Positions 22,804 to 31,232 of a stretch of DNA of 64,000 nt are shown in pieces (positions within the stretch are counted from its first letter, which is position 1; the number at the start of each line of letters is the position of its first letter). A program made the translations under genes and the position numbers. This stretch comes from Methylophilus sp. TWE2 (GTDB lineage Bacteria; Pseudomonadota; Gammaproteobacteria; Burkholderiales; Methylophilaceae): assembly GCF_001183865.1 (NCBI RefSeq), contig NZ_CP012020.1, positions 1,426,001 through 1,490,000 of the forward strand, in the 5' to 3' direction. A model generated the notes under the pieces. That model was given only the letters and a program-made list of their open reading frames with translations, had not been told where the DNA came from and ran no database searches.

Positions 22804-23997
22804 ATGAAGAAATTTCCAGGCTTTTGGAATAAAAACAATGAGGGTCCGCCGGATCTGGACGAGGTGTTCAAGGATTTGAATCAAAAGCTGAATCGGTTAT
22901 TTGGTAACAATAAGGGTGGTCAAGGTGGTCCCAGAGGCACCCCGCCTGTGCCACAATCGTTACCGGTGATGCCTATCCTGGGCCTTGTGGCATTGATTTG
23001 GCTGGGCTCCGGATTTTATATTGTTGACCAGGGTTCACGTGGGGTGGTCCTGCGTTTTGGCAAGCATGTGGAAACCACTATGCCAGGTCCACGCTGGCAT
23101 TTGCCATTCCCGATTGAAACGGTCGAAAACGTCAACCTTGAGCAGGTGCGCACCATAGAAATGGGTTATCGCTCATTTGATAGCGAATCCGGCCGTAGCA
23201 AAGAGCTGCGCGAATCGCTGATGCTAACCGATGATGAAAACATCATTGATCTGCAGGTGGCAGTGCAATATAACCTGAAGTCTGTTGAGGACTACCAGTT
23301 CAGCAACCGGTCTACAGAAGAAAGCGTGCGAGGCGTGGCTGAGACAGCCATTCGTGAAATCGTCGGTAAAAGCAAAATGGACTTTGTGCTCTATGAAGGT
23401 CGCGATGATGTGGCAGCCAAAGCTAAAAAACTCATGCAGGATATGATGGACCGGTATAAATCAGGTATTAACATTGTGAACGTCACCATGCAGAATGCCC
23501 AGCCGCCCGAGCAGGTACAGGCTGCTTTTGACGACGCAGTAAAAGCCAAGCAGGATCTGGAACGGCAGAAAAACGAAGGCCAGGCATATGCCAATGATGT
23601 CATTCCTAAAGCGCGCGGTACTGCTGCCCGTTTGGCTGAAGAGGCAGCGGGTTACAAGTTGCGTGTTGAAAACGAAGCCAAGGGTAATGCCGACCGTTTC
23701 GAGCAGATTTTGGCGCAATACAATAAGGCGCCTGAAGTGACGCGCCAGCGTTTGTACCTGGATGCGCAGGAGCATGTATTGTCCAACACCAGTAAGGTGC
23801 TGGTTGACCAGAAAGGCGGCAACAGCCTGCTGTACCTGCCACTGGATAAGCTGATGACAATGAGCGGGGCGGGTGGTAGCGCAGCTTCTGCATCTGCCAC
23901 GGCAACTGACAAGCCAGCGCAGGAGCCGCAAGCAGACTCAAGTGCACTGGATCGTTCTCGCGATGCCATGAGAAACCGTGATCGCGAATATCGCTAG
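22804..23997 (+). CDS. hflK: HflK, SPFH-domain regulator of FtsH
   Basis: 397 codons. The N-terminal cytoplasmic region is Gly/Pro-rich (NNKGGQGGPRGTPPVPQS), followed by one transmembrane helix (about 56-76, MPILGLVALIWLGSGFYIV) and the SPFH/prohibitin domain (DQGSRGVVLRFGKH to RDDVAAKAKKLMQDMMDRYK), with a coiled-coil and Ala/Ser-rich C-terminus. HflK and HflC form a large cage around the FtsH protease in the inner membrane. hflC follows after 21 bases. Confidence 0.95.
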   Translation: MKKFPGFWNKNNEGPPDLDEVFKDLNQKLNRLFGNNKGGQGGPRGTPPVPQSLPVMPILGLVALIWLGSGFYIVDQGSRGVVLRFGKHVETTMPGPRWHLPFPIETVENVNLEQVRTIEMGYRSFDSESGRSKELRESLMLTDDENIIDLQVAVQYNLKSVEDYQFSNRSTEESVRGVAETAIREIVGKSKMDFVLYEGRDDVAAKAKKLMQDMMDRYKSGINIVNVTMQNAQPPEQVQAAFDDAVKAKQDLERQKNEGQAYANDVIPKARGTAARLAEEAAGYKLRVENEAKGNADRFEQILAQYNKAPEVTRQRLYLDAQEHVLSNTSKVLVDQKGGNSLLYLPLDKLMTMSGAGGSAASASATATDKPAQEPQADSSALDRSRDAMRNRDREYR

Positions 23998-24018
23998 TCT
24001 GCCGAGGGAAAATACATT

Positions 24019-24888
24019 ATGAGAAATATTGGAAGTCTGTTAATCGGGGTTTTTGTCTTACTAGTGATCATTACCTCTTCGGCCTATACCGTAGACCAGC
24101 GTGAATACGCGCTGGTATTCCGACTGGGTGAGATTGTGTCGGTTAAAAGCGAACCTGGCCTCTATTTCAAGATGCCTATGGTTGAAAATATTCGCTATTA
24201 CGACAAGCGTATTCTGACCCTAAACTGGGAAGAGCCTGACCGTTTTATCACCAGCGAGAAGAAAAACGTGCTGGTCGATTCGTTTGTGAAATGGCGCATT
24301 ATTGATCCGTCTAAATACTATGTGTCCGTACGTGGTGATGAAGTACAGGCCGAGCGTCGTTTGTCACAGATGGTCAATGACGGTTTGCGTGCCGAGTTTG
24401 GTAAGCGCACCATCCATGACGTGGTGTCGGGTGAACGTTCCGAGATCATGGAAATCTTGCGCCAGCGCGCTGACAAGGAAAGCCGCCAGATGGGCATCCA
24501 GATCCTGGATGTACGTTTGCGTCGTGTGGATTTGCCTAAAGAAGTCAGCGAATCAGTGTATCAACGTATGGAAGCCGAGCGTAAATCTGTTGCCAACGAG
24601 TTGCGTTCCCAAGGTGCAGCCGCAGCCGAGAAAATCCGTGCAGATGCAGACCGGCAACGTGAAGTGATTATCGCTGAAGCTTACCGCGATGCGCAAAAAA
24701 TCAAAGGTGAGGGCGATGCCAAAGCATCTGAAGTGTATGCGCAGGCATTTGGTAAAAACCCTGAGTTTTATGCCTTCTACCGCAGCCAGGAAGCTTATAA
24801 AAACAGCTTCAAAAGCAAGTCTGACGTGATGGTGATAGACCAAAGCTCAGACTTCTTCAAATACATGCGTAGCAGCGGCAAGAAGTAA
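24019..24888 (+). CDS. hflC: HflC, SPFH-domain regulator of FtsH
   Basis: 289 codons. An N-terminal transmembrane helix (about 5-22) is followed by an SPFH domain (VDQREYALVFRLGEIV, ILTLNWEEPDRFITSEKKNV) and a long helical region (ERKSVANELRSQGAAAAEK, REVIIAEAYRDAQKIKGEGD) that forms the cage wall, ending with FAYRSQ-type sequence (FYAFYRSQEAYKNSF). It is the partner of HflK. Confidence 0.95.
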   Translation: MRNIGSLLIGVFVLLVIITSSAYTVDQREYALVFRLGEIVSVKSEPGLYFKMPMVENIRYYDKRILTLNWEEPDRFITSEKKNVLVDSFVKWRIIDPSKYYVSVRGDEVQAERRLSQMVNDGLRAEFGKRTIHDVVSGERSEIMEILRQRADKESRQMGIQILDVRLRRVDLPKEVSESVYQRMEAERKSVANELRSQGAAAAEKIRADADRQREVIIAEAYRDAQKIKGEGDAKASEVYAQAFGKNPEFYAFYRSQEAYKNSFKSKSDVMVIDQSSDFFKYMRSSGKK

Positions 24889-24912
24889 CTTTCCGGTTTA
24901 ACTGGTGCCTGT

Positions 24913-25092
24913 ATGAATTGGTGGTGGGTGATCGGTGGGGTGTTGCTCGTTGAGGGGCTAATGCCTTTGTTCTTCACCCAGGCCTGGCGCCAGACCTTTG
25001 AAAAGTTATTGCAGCTCCGGGATGGTCAAATCCGGTTTATCGGGTTTGCTTCTGCGTTGATTGGGTTGCTGCTGATGTGGCTTAACCGCTGA
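24913..25092 (+). CDS. DUF2065 (YjeT-like) small membrane protein
   Basis: 59 codons, too short for most gene callers. Two hydrophobic helices (WWWVIGGVLLVEGLMPLFF and FIGFASALIGLLLMWL) flank a polar loop with WRQTFEKLLQLRDGQIR, the DUF2065 pattern. Homologues very often follow hflC in Proteobacteria, as here, 24 bases downstream. Function unknown; probably a membrane accessory of the HflKC-FtsH complex by location. Confidence 0.88.
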   Translation: MNWWWVIGGVLLVEGLMPLFFTQAWRQTFEKLLQLRDGQIRFIGFASALIGLLLMWLNR

Positions 25093-25109
25093 TCGTTTTA
25101 AATAGTGAT

Positions 25110-25141
25110 AAAAAAGCACACCTTGGCGTGTGCTTTTTTAT
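25110..25141 (+). terminator. Rho-independent terminator of the hfq-hflC operon
   Basis: AAAAAGCACACC TTGG CGTGTGCTTTTTT; a six-pair GC core flanked by A and T runs. Confidence 0.88.
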
Positions 25142-25207
25142 TGTTAGTGGCTTGATCAGGCACGCATCACAATTGCTAAACCCGTGCCTTAGGTGGGGGT
25201 TTGCGGG

Positions 25208-25213
25208 TATAAT
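25208..25213 (+). promoter_or_regulatory. -10 element of hisZ, placed for a leaderless start
   Basis: A perfect TATAAT with exactly six bases between its end and the hisZ ATG, so the expected transcription start coincides with the initiation codon. No -35 is evident. Confidence 0.5.
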
Positions 25214-25219
25214 GGCGGG

Positions 25220-26374
25220 ATGCATAATTGGTTACTTCCAGAATATATTGAAGATGTATTGCCTGCAGAAGCGGCACGTCTTGAATCTTATCGCCGGCAA
25301 TTACTGGACTTGTTTCGTGTCCATGGCTATCAATATATCGTTCCTCCCATGATGGAGTATGTGGAATCCTTGTTGACAGGGACAGGACATGATCTTGATA
25401 TTGCCACATTTAAGGTGGTCGATCAGCTGACTGGACGTTTGATGGGCTTGCGTGCAGACACGACACCGCAAGCGGCACGCATTGATGCGCACATGCTGAA
25501 CCATCAGGGGGTTTGCCGCCTGTGTTATGCCGGCACGGTGTTGCGTACCAAACCGGATGGGTTGGCACGTACACGTGAGCCTTTGCAGCTAGGGGCAGAG
25601 TTATACGGCCATGCAGGGATAGAAAGCGATATTGAAGTGCAGCGCCTGATGGTGAAGGCTTTGCAGTTGCTGGGTATGCGCACCTTGTTTGTCGATTTAA
25701 GTCATGCAGCTATTTTTGCTAGCTTGTCCCATATGGCACAGCTGGGTGTGCAGCAAGAGCAGGAGCTGCAGGCGGCCCTGCAGGCAAAGGATATTACCCT
25801 GGTCGAAGAGCTGGTGGCCAACCTGCCTGAGAAGTCGCGTCGTCATTTTGTTGCGCTGACACAATTAAATGGTGGGATAGAAGTCTTACAACAGGCGCGT
25901 GACTTATTGCCAGCTTCTGAGGCGATGGAGCAGGCACTGCTTGAACTCGAAACAGTGGCTAAAGCCTTGAGTAGTGCTGATGTCACCGTCACCATAGATT
26001 TAAGCGAGTTGCGCGGTTACCACTACCATAGTGGTATGGTGTTTGCTGCCTATGCCAAGGGGTATGCGGGTCCAATTGCCTTAGGCGGCCGTTATGACGA
26101 GGTCGGTGCTGCTTTTGGCCGCGCTCGTCCTGCGACCGGCTTTAGCCTGGATTTACGGGGGGCTTTGCAAGCCTTGGGCCCTGCGGCATTACACAAAGGC
26201 ATTCTGGCTCCTGCGGCGACAGACGCAGAGTTGCTGTCACTGATTGACACCTTGCGTTCCCAGGGGCAAGTCGTGGTGGAAGCCTTGCCCGATATGCCGG
26301 TGAACTATTCTGAATTAGCTTGTGACCGTACCTTGCAAAAGGTAGATGGTCGCTGGCAGGTGGTGGCTGTTTAA
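25220..26374 (+). CDS. hisZ: HisZ, regulatory subunit of ATP phosphoribosyltransferase
   Basis: 384 codons from ATG 25220; nine more upstream codons are open but contain the -10 element. The class II histidyl-tRNA-synthetase-like fold is seen in [19 protein letters not shown], motif 2 [25 protein letters not shown], and [14 protein letters not shown] sequence ([23 protein letters not shown]). The anticodon-binding domain is missing, as in HisZ. It forms the hetero-octameric first enzyme of histidine synthesis with short-form HisG. It precedes purA, a common pairing in Betaproteobacteria. Confidence 0.94.
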   Translation: MHNWLLPEYIEDVLPAEAARLESYRRQLLDLFRVHGYQYIVPPMMEYVESLLTGTGHDLDIATFKVVDQLTGRLMGLRADTTPQAARIDAHMLNHQGVCRLCYAGTVLRTKPDGLARTREPLQLGAELYGHAGIESDIEVQRLMVKALQLLGMRTLFVDLSHAAIFASLSHMAQLGVQQEQELQAALQAKDITLVEELVANLPEKSRRHFVALTQLNGGIEVLQQARDLLPASEAMEQALLELETVAKALSSADVTVTIDLSELRGYHYHSGMVFAAYAKGYAGPIALGGRYDEVGAAFGRARPATGFSLDLRGALQALGPAALHKGILAPAATDAELLSLIDTLRSQGQVVVEALPDMPVNYSELACDRTLQKVDGRWQVVAV

Positions 26375-26415
26375 GTCAGCGCCCCATTTTTGTTTTTACA
26401 AGATATTTATTGAAC

Positions 26416-27750
26416 ATGACACAATCCAAGCAAGCAAAAAACGTCGTTGTGATTGGTACCCAATGGGGCGACGAAGGTAAAGGTAAAATCGTAGACTGGC
26501 TGACCGACCATGCCCAAGGTGTGGTTCGCTTCCAGGGAGGCCACAATGCAGGGCATACACTGGTGGTCGGGCAGGGTACAGAACAGAAGGTATACAAGCT
26601 CAACCTGGTGCCTTCAGGGATCGTACGCGAAGGTGTTAATTGCTACATCGGCAATGGCGTTGTGCTGGATACAACCCACTTGCTGAACGAAATTTCCACG
26701 CTGGAGCAAGGCGGTCTCGATGTCAAAAACCGTCTGAAAGTAAGCCCTGGCTGCCCTCTGATTTTGTCCCATCATGTAGCCGTTGACCTGGCCCGTGAGG
26801 CCAAGCGTAGCGCAGATAAGAAAATCGGCACAACTGGTAAAGGCATTGGCCCAGCTTATGAAGATAAAGTGGCACGCCGTGCCTTGCGCGTGTATGACTT
26901 GTTTTATCCAGAGCGCTTTGCAGAAAAACTGCGCGAAGTGATGGATTATCACAATTTTGTGTTAACCAATTATCTGGGCGCTGCGGCCGTAGATTTCCAG
27001 CAGCAATATGATGCCAGCATGCAGCACGCGTCTGCTTTGAAGCCAATGGTCGCTGATATTTCTGCAGCTTTGTATGAAGCCAATGCACGTGGCGAACACC
27101 TGTTGTTTGAAGGCGCGCAAGGAACCTTGCTGGATGTAGACCATGGCACCTATCCTTATGTCACTTCCAGTAACTGTATCGCCGGTCAGGCCTCAGCAGG
27201 CACAGGCGTAGGCGCCAATATGTTGCATTATGTATTGGGCATCACCAAGGCTTACACCACACGCGTTGGTGGCGGCCCATTCCCGAGCGAACTGGATATT
27301 GAAACTGAAGGTGCGCCGGGTTACCAGATGTCTAACAAAGGCCAGGAAATCGGTACCGTGACCAAGCGCAAGCGCCGTTGTGGCTGGTTTGACGCTGCGG
27401 CTTTACGTCGCTCGGCCCGCATCAATGGTTTGACCGGTTTGTGTATTACCAAACTGGACGTGCTGGATGGCATTGAGTCGCTAGATATTTGTACCGGTTA
27501 TAAACTGGATGGCAAAGTGGTCGATATGCTGCCTGTCGGCGCGGATGACGTGGCCCGTTGTGAGCCTATCTATGAAACGGTGCCAGGCTGGAGTGAAACC
27601 ACTTTTGGCGTGAAAACCTGGGATGCCTTGCCCAAGAATGCACAGCATTACCTCAAACGCCTGGAAGCCGTCTGTGGCGTGCCGATCGCCATTGTGTCTA
27701 CGGGCCCTGAGCGTGACGAAACGATTGTCCTGCAACATCCATTTGCCTAA
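26416..27750 (+). CDS. purA: Adenylosuccinate synthetase
   Basis: 444 codons from ATG 26416. The signatures are [20 protein letters not shown] (GTP P-loop with catalytic Asp), [27 protein letters not shown], and [21 protein letters not shown]. It converts IMP, aspartate and GTP to adenylosuccinate in AMP synthesis. The flavoprotein of the methanopterin set begins only 12 bases downstream, so purA appears to head that operon. Confidence 0.97.
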   Translation: MTQSKQAKNVVVIGTQWGDEGKGKIVDWLTDHAQGVVRFQGGHNAGHTLVVGQGTEQKVYKLNLVPSGIVREGVNCYIGNGVVLDTTHLLNEISTLEQGGLDVKNRLKVSPGCPLILSHHVAVDLAREAKRSADKKIGTTGKGIGPAYEDKVARRALRVYDLFYPERFAEKLREVMDYHNFVLTNYLGAAAVDFQQQYDASMQHASALKPMVADISAALYEANARGEHLLFEGAQGTLLDVDHGTYPYVTSSNCIAGQASAGTGVGANMLHYVLGITKAYTTRVGGGPFPSELDIETEGAPGYQMSNKGQEIGTVTKRKRRCGWFDAAALRRSARINGLTGLCITKLDVLDGIESLDICTGYKLDGKVVDMLPVGADDVARCEPIYETVPGWSETTFGVKTWDALPKNAQHYLKRLEAVCGVPIAIVSTGPERDETIVLQHPFA

Positions 27751-27762
27751 GGTGTGCTTGAA

Positions 27763-28350
27763 ATGCGTGCACAACGACTAGCCTGGGCCATTACCGGTTC
27801 AGGCCACTACCTGCGTGAGTCACTCAGCATTTTGCAAACCTTGCAGGATGTGGATATTTACCTGAGCCGTGCGGCGGCTGAGATTATCCAGCAATATGGT
27901 TTTCAATCTGCCCTTGAAGCCACCGGCCACAAGGTTTACCAGGATAAAACTGCCAGCAGTGTGCCGGTCGAGCGTTTTTATGAGGGTGTTTACCACACCT
28001 TGGTCATTTCGCCAGCGACCTCTAATACCATTGCCAAAATGACGTATGGCTTTTCAGATAGCTTGGTGACTAACCTGTTTGCACAGGCGGGTAAAACACG
28101 CGTCCATAGCATTGTATTTGCCTGTGATACGGCGCCGGAACTTGAGTCTGAAGCGCCGCGGGATAATGTGGTGAAAGTATACCCACGCCAGATTGATCTC
28201 GATAACGTGGCTAAACTGAAGCTGTTTGCAGATACCAGTGTGGTCGAAGATATGGCTGCATTGCAAGATACCATCATGCAGCGGCTGGCGGCATTACATG
28301 ATCTTAGCTTGCATGACGGCATACAGGTGCTAGATCAGCTGACTGAGTAA
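27763..28350 (+). CDS. afpA: Archaeal-type flavoprotein of the methanopterin cluster (AfpA/DmrB-like)
   Basis: 195 codons from ATG 27763 with AAGGTGTG upstream. The flavoprotein (PPC-decarboxylase/UbiX-like) fold is seen in LAWAITGSGHYLRESL at the start, LVISPATSNTIAKMTYGFSDSLVTNL in the middle and IVFACDTAPE-type sequence. Homologues in methylotrophs and methanogens are FMN proteins linked to methanopterin metabolism, including DmrB-type dihydromethanopterin reductases; the exact role in methylotrophs is not settled. It is followed four bases later by the dihydropteroate-synthase-like gene. Confidence 0.8.
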   Translation: MRAQRLAWAITGSGHYLRESLSILQTLQDVDIYLSRAAAEIIQQYGFQSALEATGHKVYQDKTASSVPVERFYEGVYHTLVISPATSNTIAKMTYGFSDSLVTNLFAQAGKTRVHSIVFACDTAPELESEAPRDNVVKVYPRQIDLDNVAKLKLFADTSVVEDMAALQDTIMQRLAALHDLSLHDGIQVLDQLTE

Positions 28351-28354
28351 CTTC

Positions 28355-29797
28355 ATGAATCGACTGCTGTTTCTTACCGGAAAACTGGCAGAACACAGTC
28401 TGCGTCAAATCTTGCAGTCTATCCAGGCAGCGCATAAGCACTCACCTTTTGAATACGAAGTGAAGCAAATCGGTGTGTCGGTGGCTGCCCTGATGACGCC
28501 GCCCCTGATCGCACGACGCTTACCTAAAGTCGACAATATAGATAAAGTGATCTTGCCTGGCTTATGCCAGGGTGACCTGGCGCCGCTTGAGGCGCAATGG
28601 GGAGTGCCTGTGGAACGTGGACCCAAGGATTTGAAAGATTTGCCGCAATATTTTGGACAGCAGGGCAAGGCGCCAGACCTGACGCAGCATAGCGTCACCA
28701 TTTTTGCTGAAATTGTCGATGCGCCAGACCTCACTATCGCGCAGATCATCGCCAAAGCCAGACATTTCCAGCAGCAAGGCGCAGATGTGATTGACCTGGG
28801 CTGCTTGCCAGGAAAATCCTTTGCACACATGACCGATACCGTGCGTGCGCTCAAGGCTGAAGGTTTTCGTGTCAGCGTAGATTCGATGCGTGAAGAGGAC
28901 CTGTTGGCGGCCGGCAAGGCCGGTGCTGATTTCTTGCTCAGTTTGCATGAAAAAAGCCTGTGGATCGCGGATGAAGTGGCCTCTACGCCTATCCTGATTC
29001 CGGCCAAACCTGGCAGTCTGGCCAGCTTGCAACGTTCTATAGAGCATTGCCTGCAACGTGGGCGCACATTTATTGCAGACCCGATTCTGGATCCCATCCA
29101 TTTTGGATTCACCAATTCTATTGTGCGCTACCAAAAGCTGCGTAAAAAGTACCCAGAGATCGCCATCATGATGGGTGTGGGCAATCTTACCGAGTTAACT
29201 GATGCAGATACCACAGGGATGAATGCCTTATTGTTTGGCATGATCAGTGAGCTCAATATCAATGCGGTGCTGGCGACTTCTGTCAGTCCGCATGCCTGTG
29301 AGGCCGTCGCTGAAGCAGATGTTGCACGCCGCGTGATGTTCCGTGCCCACCAGGATAAACGCTTGCCACGTGGATATTCAAACGGTTTGCTCGGGCTACA
29401 CGACCGTAAACCATTTCCCTACAGTGCGCAAGAAATCGCTGAGATGGCTAGCCAGATCAAAGATCCCAGCTTCCGTATTATGGTGAGTGAGGAGGGGGTG
29501 CACGTTTATAATCGCGAGGGGATACAGCACGACACCGACCCTTACCGCTTTTACCCCGGTTTGAATGTACAAGACGATGCATCGCATGCGTTCTACCTGG
29601 GCGTAGAGTTGGCCCGTGCACAAATCGCCTGGCAACTGAAAAAGCGTTATGTGCAGGATGAACTGCTGGAGTGGGGCGTGGCTTCAGTACAACAAAACAG
29701 GCAAGCGAAAGTCGCGCATAGAGAAGCTTCTATTAAAGAACGTCAAGAAAATGTGCGTCAGCAAAAAGACGGTAATTCAACGCCAGACACGGAATAA
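28355..29797 (+). CDS. Dihydropteroate synthase-like protein of methanopterin biosynthesis
   Basis: 480 codons. The N-terminal ~145 residues are specific to this family (LFLTGKLAEHSLRQIL, VAALMTPPLIARRLP). The central part has a pterin-binding TIM-barrel signature (VTIFAEIVDAPDLT, QGADVIDLGCLPGKSF, GFRVSVDSMREEDLLAAGKAGADFLLS). The C-terminus is conserved (PRGYSNGLLGLHDRKPFPYS). This is the archaeal and methylotroph form related to folate-pathway FolP, thought to act in the pterin-joining steps of tetrahydromethanopterin synthesis. The last 30 residues are a charged tail. It lies in the middle of the four-gene methanopterin set. Confidence 0.85.
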   Translation: MNRLLFLTGKLAEHSLRQILQSIQAAHKHSPFEYEVKQIGVSVAALMTPPLIARRLPKVDNIDKVILPGLCQGDLAPLEAQWGVPVERGPKDLKDLPQYFGQQGKAPDLTQHSVTIFAEIVDAPDLTIAQIIAKARHFQQQGADVIDLGCLPGKSFAHMTDTVRALKAEGFRVSVDSMREEDLLAAGKAGADFLLSLHEKSLWIADEVASTPILIPAKPGSLASLQRSIEHCLQRGRTFIADPILDPIHFGFTNSIVRYQKLRKKYPEIAIMMGVGNLTELTDADTTGMNALLFGMISELNINAVLATSVSPHACEAVAEADVARRVMFRAHQDKRLPRGYSNGLLGLHDRKPFPYSAQEIAEMASQIKDPSFRIMVSEEGVHVYNREGIQHDTDPYRFYPGLNVQDDASHAFYLGVELARAQIAWQLKKRYVQDELLEWGVASVQQNRQAKVAHREASIKERQENVRQQKDGNSTPDTE

Positions 29798-29802
29798 TTT
29801 TG

Positions 29803-30378
29803 ATGATATATGAAACCATTGTGACCACTTGTTCGCCTGAGGGCGAGGCGCACATTGCACCATTTGGTATTCAATGGCATGACGGCAAAGTGTTGATCAT
29901 GCCTTTCAAGCCTTCAACCACTTTGCAGAATATCTTGCAAACGGGCATGGCCGTTTTGAATCTGACCGATGATGTACGCGTGTTTGCCGCGGCGATTGCC
30001 AAAAAAACCACTTTTGCCACTGAGGTCGTTGCAGAAGGTAAAGCACTCCGGCTGAAAGACTGCCTGGCCCATCATGTGCTGACGCTGACACAAGTGGAAG
30101 AAGATGAGGTGCGACCTAAGTTATGGCTCAAAGTGATCGAAAGTGAAACGCACGTGCCATTTATGGGCTTTAACCGGGCGCAGGCCGCCGTGATTGAACT
30201 GGCAGTCCTGGTCAGCCGTTTGCAACGCTTGCCGATTGAGAAAGTTACGCAGGAAATGCAATACCTGCAAATTGCCATCGATAAAACCGCAGGGCCACGC
30301 GAGCTTGAGGCCTGGCAATGGCTGGTTGATTGTGTGAATAATCATCTGGCGCAACAAAGCGGTTTGCAACAAGCATGA
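29803..30378 (+). CDS. DUF447-family flavin-reductase-like protein (methanopterin cluster)
   Basis: 191 codons from ATG 29803. The start IYETIVTTCSPEGEAHIAPFGIQW and the segments VLIMPFKPSTTLQNIL and AVLNLTDDVRVFAAAI match DUF447, a split-barrel family related to FMN-binding reductases and found in archaea and C1-metabolising bacteria. The C-terminal half is helical. Its function in methanopterin synthesis is inferred from its neighbours only. The stop overlaps the start of the next gene by four bases, implying translational coupling. Confidence 0.8.
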   Translation: MIYETIVTTCSPEGEAHIAPFGIQWHDGKVLIMPFKPSTTLQNILQTGMAVLNLTDDVRVFAAAIAKKTTFATEVVAEGKALRLKDCLAHHVLTLTQVEEDEVRPKLWLKVIESETHVPFMGFNRAQAAVIELAVLVSRLQRLPIEKVTQEMQYLQIAIDKTAGPRELEAWQWLVDCVNNHLAQQSGLQQA

Positions 30379-31109
30379 GTCAAGTGATGCAAGTATTAGT
30401 GAGTGTCAATTCGGTCGCCGAGGCACGATTGGTGTTAGCGGCGGGCGTGCCCCTGATTGATTTGAAAGATACCAGTCATGGTGCATTGTCCGCTTTGGAT
30501 CTTGGAAGCTCAGCAGCGATTGTGGGGGCGGTAAAAGCACATCAACAACAATATCCAGCTGCGTCCATCACTATCAGCGCGACTGTGGGTGATCGTTGTG
30601 CTTCAGCGGCGGATCTGATCGCATTGATTGAACATCGCCTGCAACTCGGCGTTGAGGTGATTAAGTTGCCAGAAGCGATTTGGGACGATGCCACCTATCA
30701 ATCTGTCATTGATGATTTTATTGCCCAAGGGAAAAGAATGATCGCGGTATTGCTCCCACTCAGTTTGAAGGATGCCGCGTTGGAAAAAAGATTGCAAGGG
30801 CTGGCTCAACAAGGCTACTGGGGTGTGATGGTGGATACACCACAGAAATCTACCGTTTTAGTGGAGATGGTTGCCATGCCTCTATTGGCGCGCTTTGTGC
30901 AGGGTGCAAAATCTTTGCAATTGCGGGTAGGAATCGCCGGTGGGCTCTCCTTGGCAGATGTTGAATCCCTGTCAGATATTGCGCCAGATTATCTGGGATT
31001 TCGCAGCGGGGTATGCATGGATGGGCAACGATCCAAAGGTTTAGCGCCAGAACGTGTTCACATGCTGGTTTCGCAAGTATCTGGAAATTTGTTGGATATT
31101 GGTCTATAA
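30375..31109 (+). CDS. MfnB-like (5-formylfuran-3-yl)methyl phosphate synthase
   Basis: 244 codons overlapping the previous stop by four bases. A TIM barrel with MQVLVSVNSVAEARLVLAAG, VPLIDLKDTSHGALSALD (Lys of DLKD as Schiff-base candidate), SATVGDR, VEVIKLP, GVMVDTPQKSTVLVE and RVGIAGGLSLADVE matches the DUF556/MfnB family. In methanogens MfnB joins two glyceraldehyde 3-phosphates to make the furan precursor of methanofuran. In methylotrophs the homologue would serve the methanofuran analogue used with formaldehyde oxidation. Last gene of the set. Confidence 0.85.
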   Translation: MSQVMQVLVSVNSVAEARLVLAAGVPLIDLKDTSHGALSALDLGSSAAIVGAVKAHQQQYPAASITISATVGDRCASAADLIALIEHRLQLGVEVIKLPEAIWDDATYQSVIDDFIAQGKRMIAVLLPLSLKDAALEKRLQGLAQQGYWGVMVDTPQKSTVLVEMVAMPLLARFVQGAKSLQLRVGIAGGLSLADVESLSDIAPDYLGFRSGVCMDGQRSKGLAPERVHMLVSQVSGNLLDIGL

Positions 31110-31232
31110 CCCAATAAATACGTGCTTGAAGTGGTACTTAGGGTTGCGTCTACCTTGACGTTTGCGTATAGTTCAACATGTAAGTATTTTCAAAGATGTG
31201 GCGAAAATGCCCAATAACAAAGGAGTCAATGA

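Noticed and set aside
25193..25219. Nine-codon extension of HisZ
   Set aside because: It overlaps the TATAAT element and the family begins at the later ATG.
28405..29134. Long minus-strand frames opposite the dihydropteroate-synthase-like gene
   Set aside because: The plus-strand product has clear family motifs and the shadow frames lack starts with ribosome sites.
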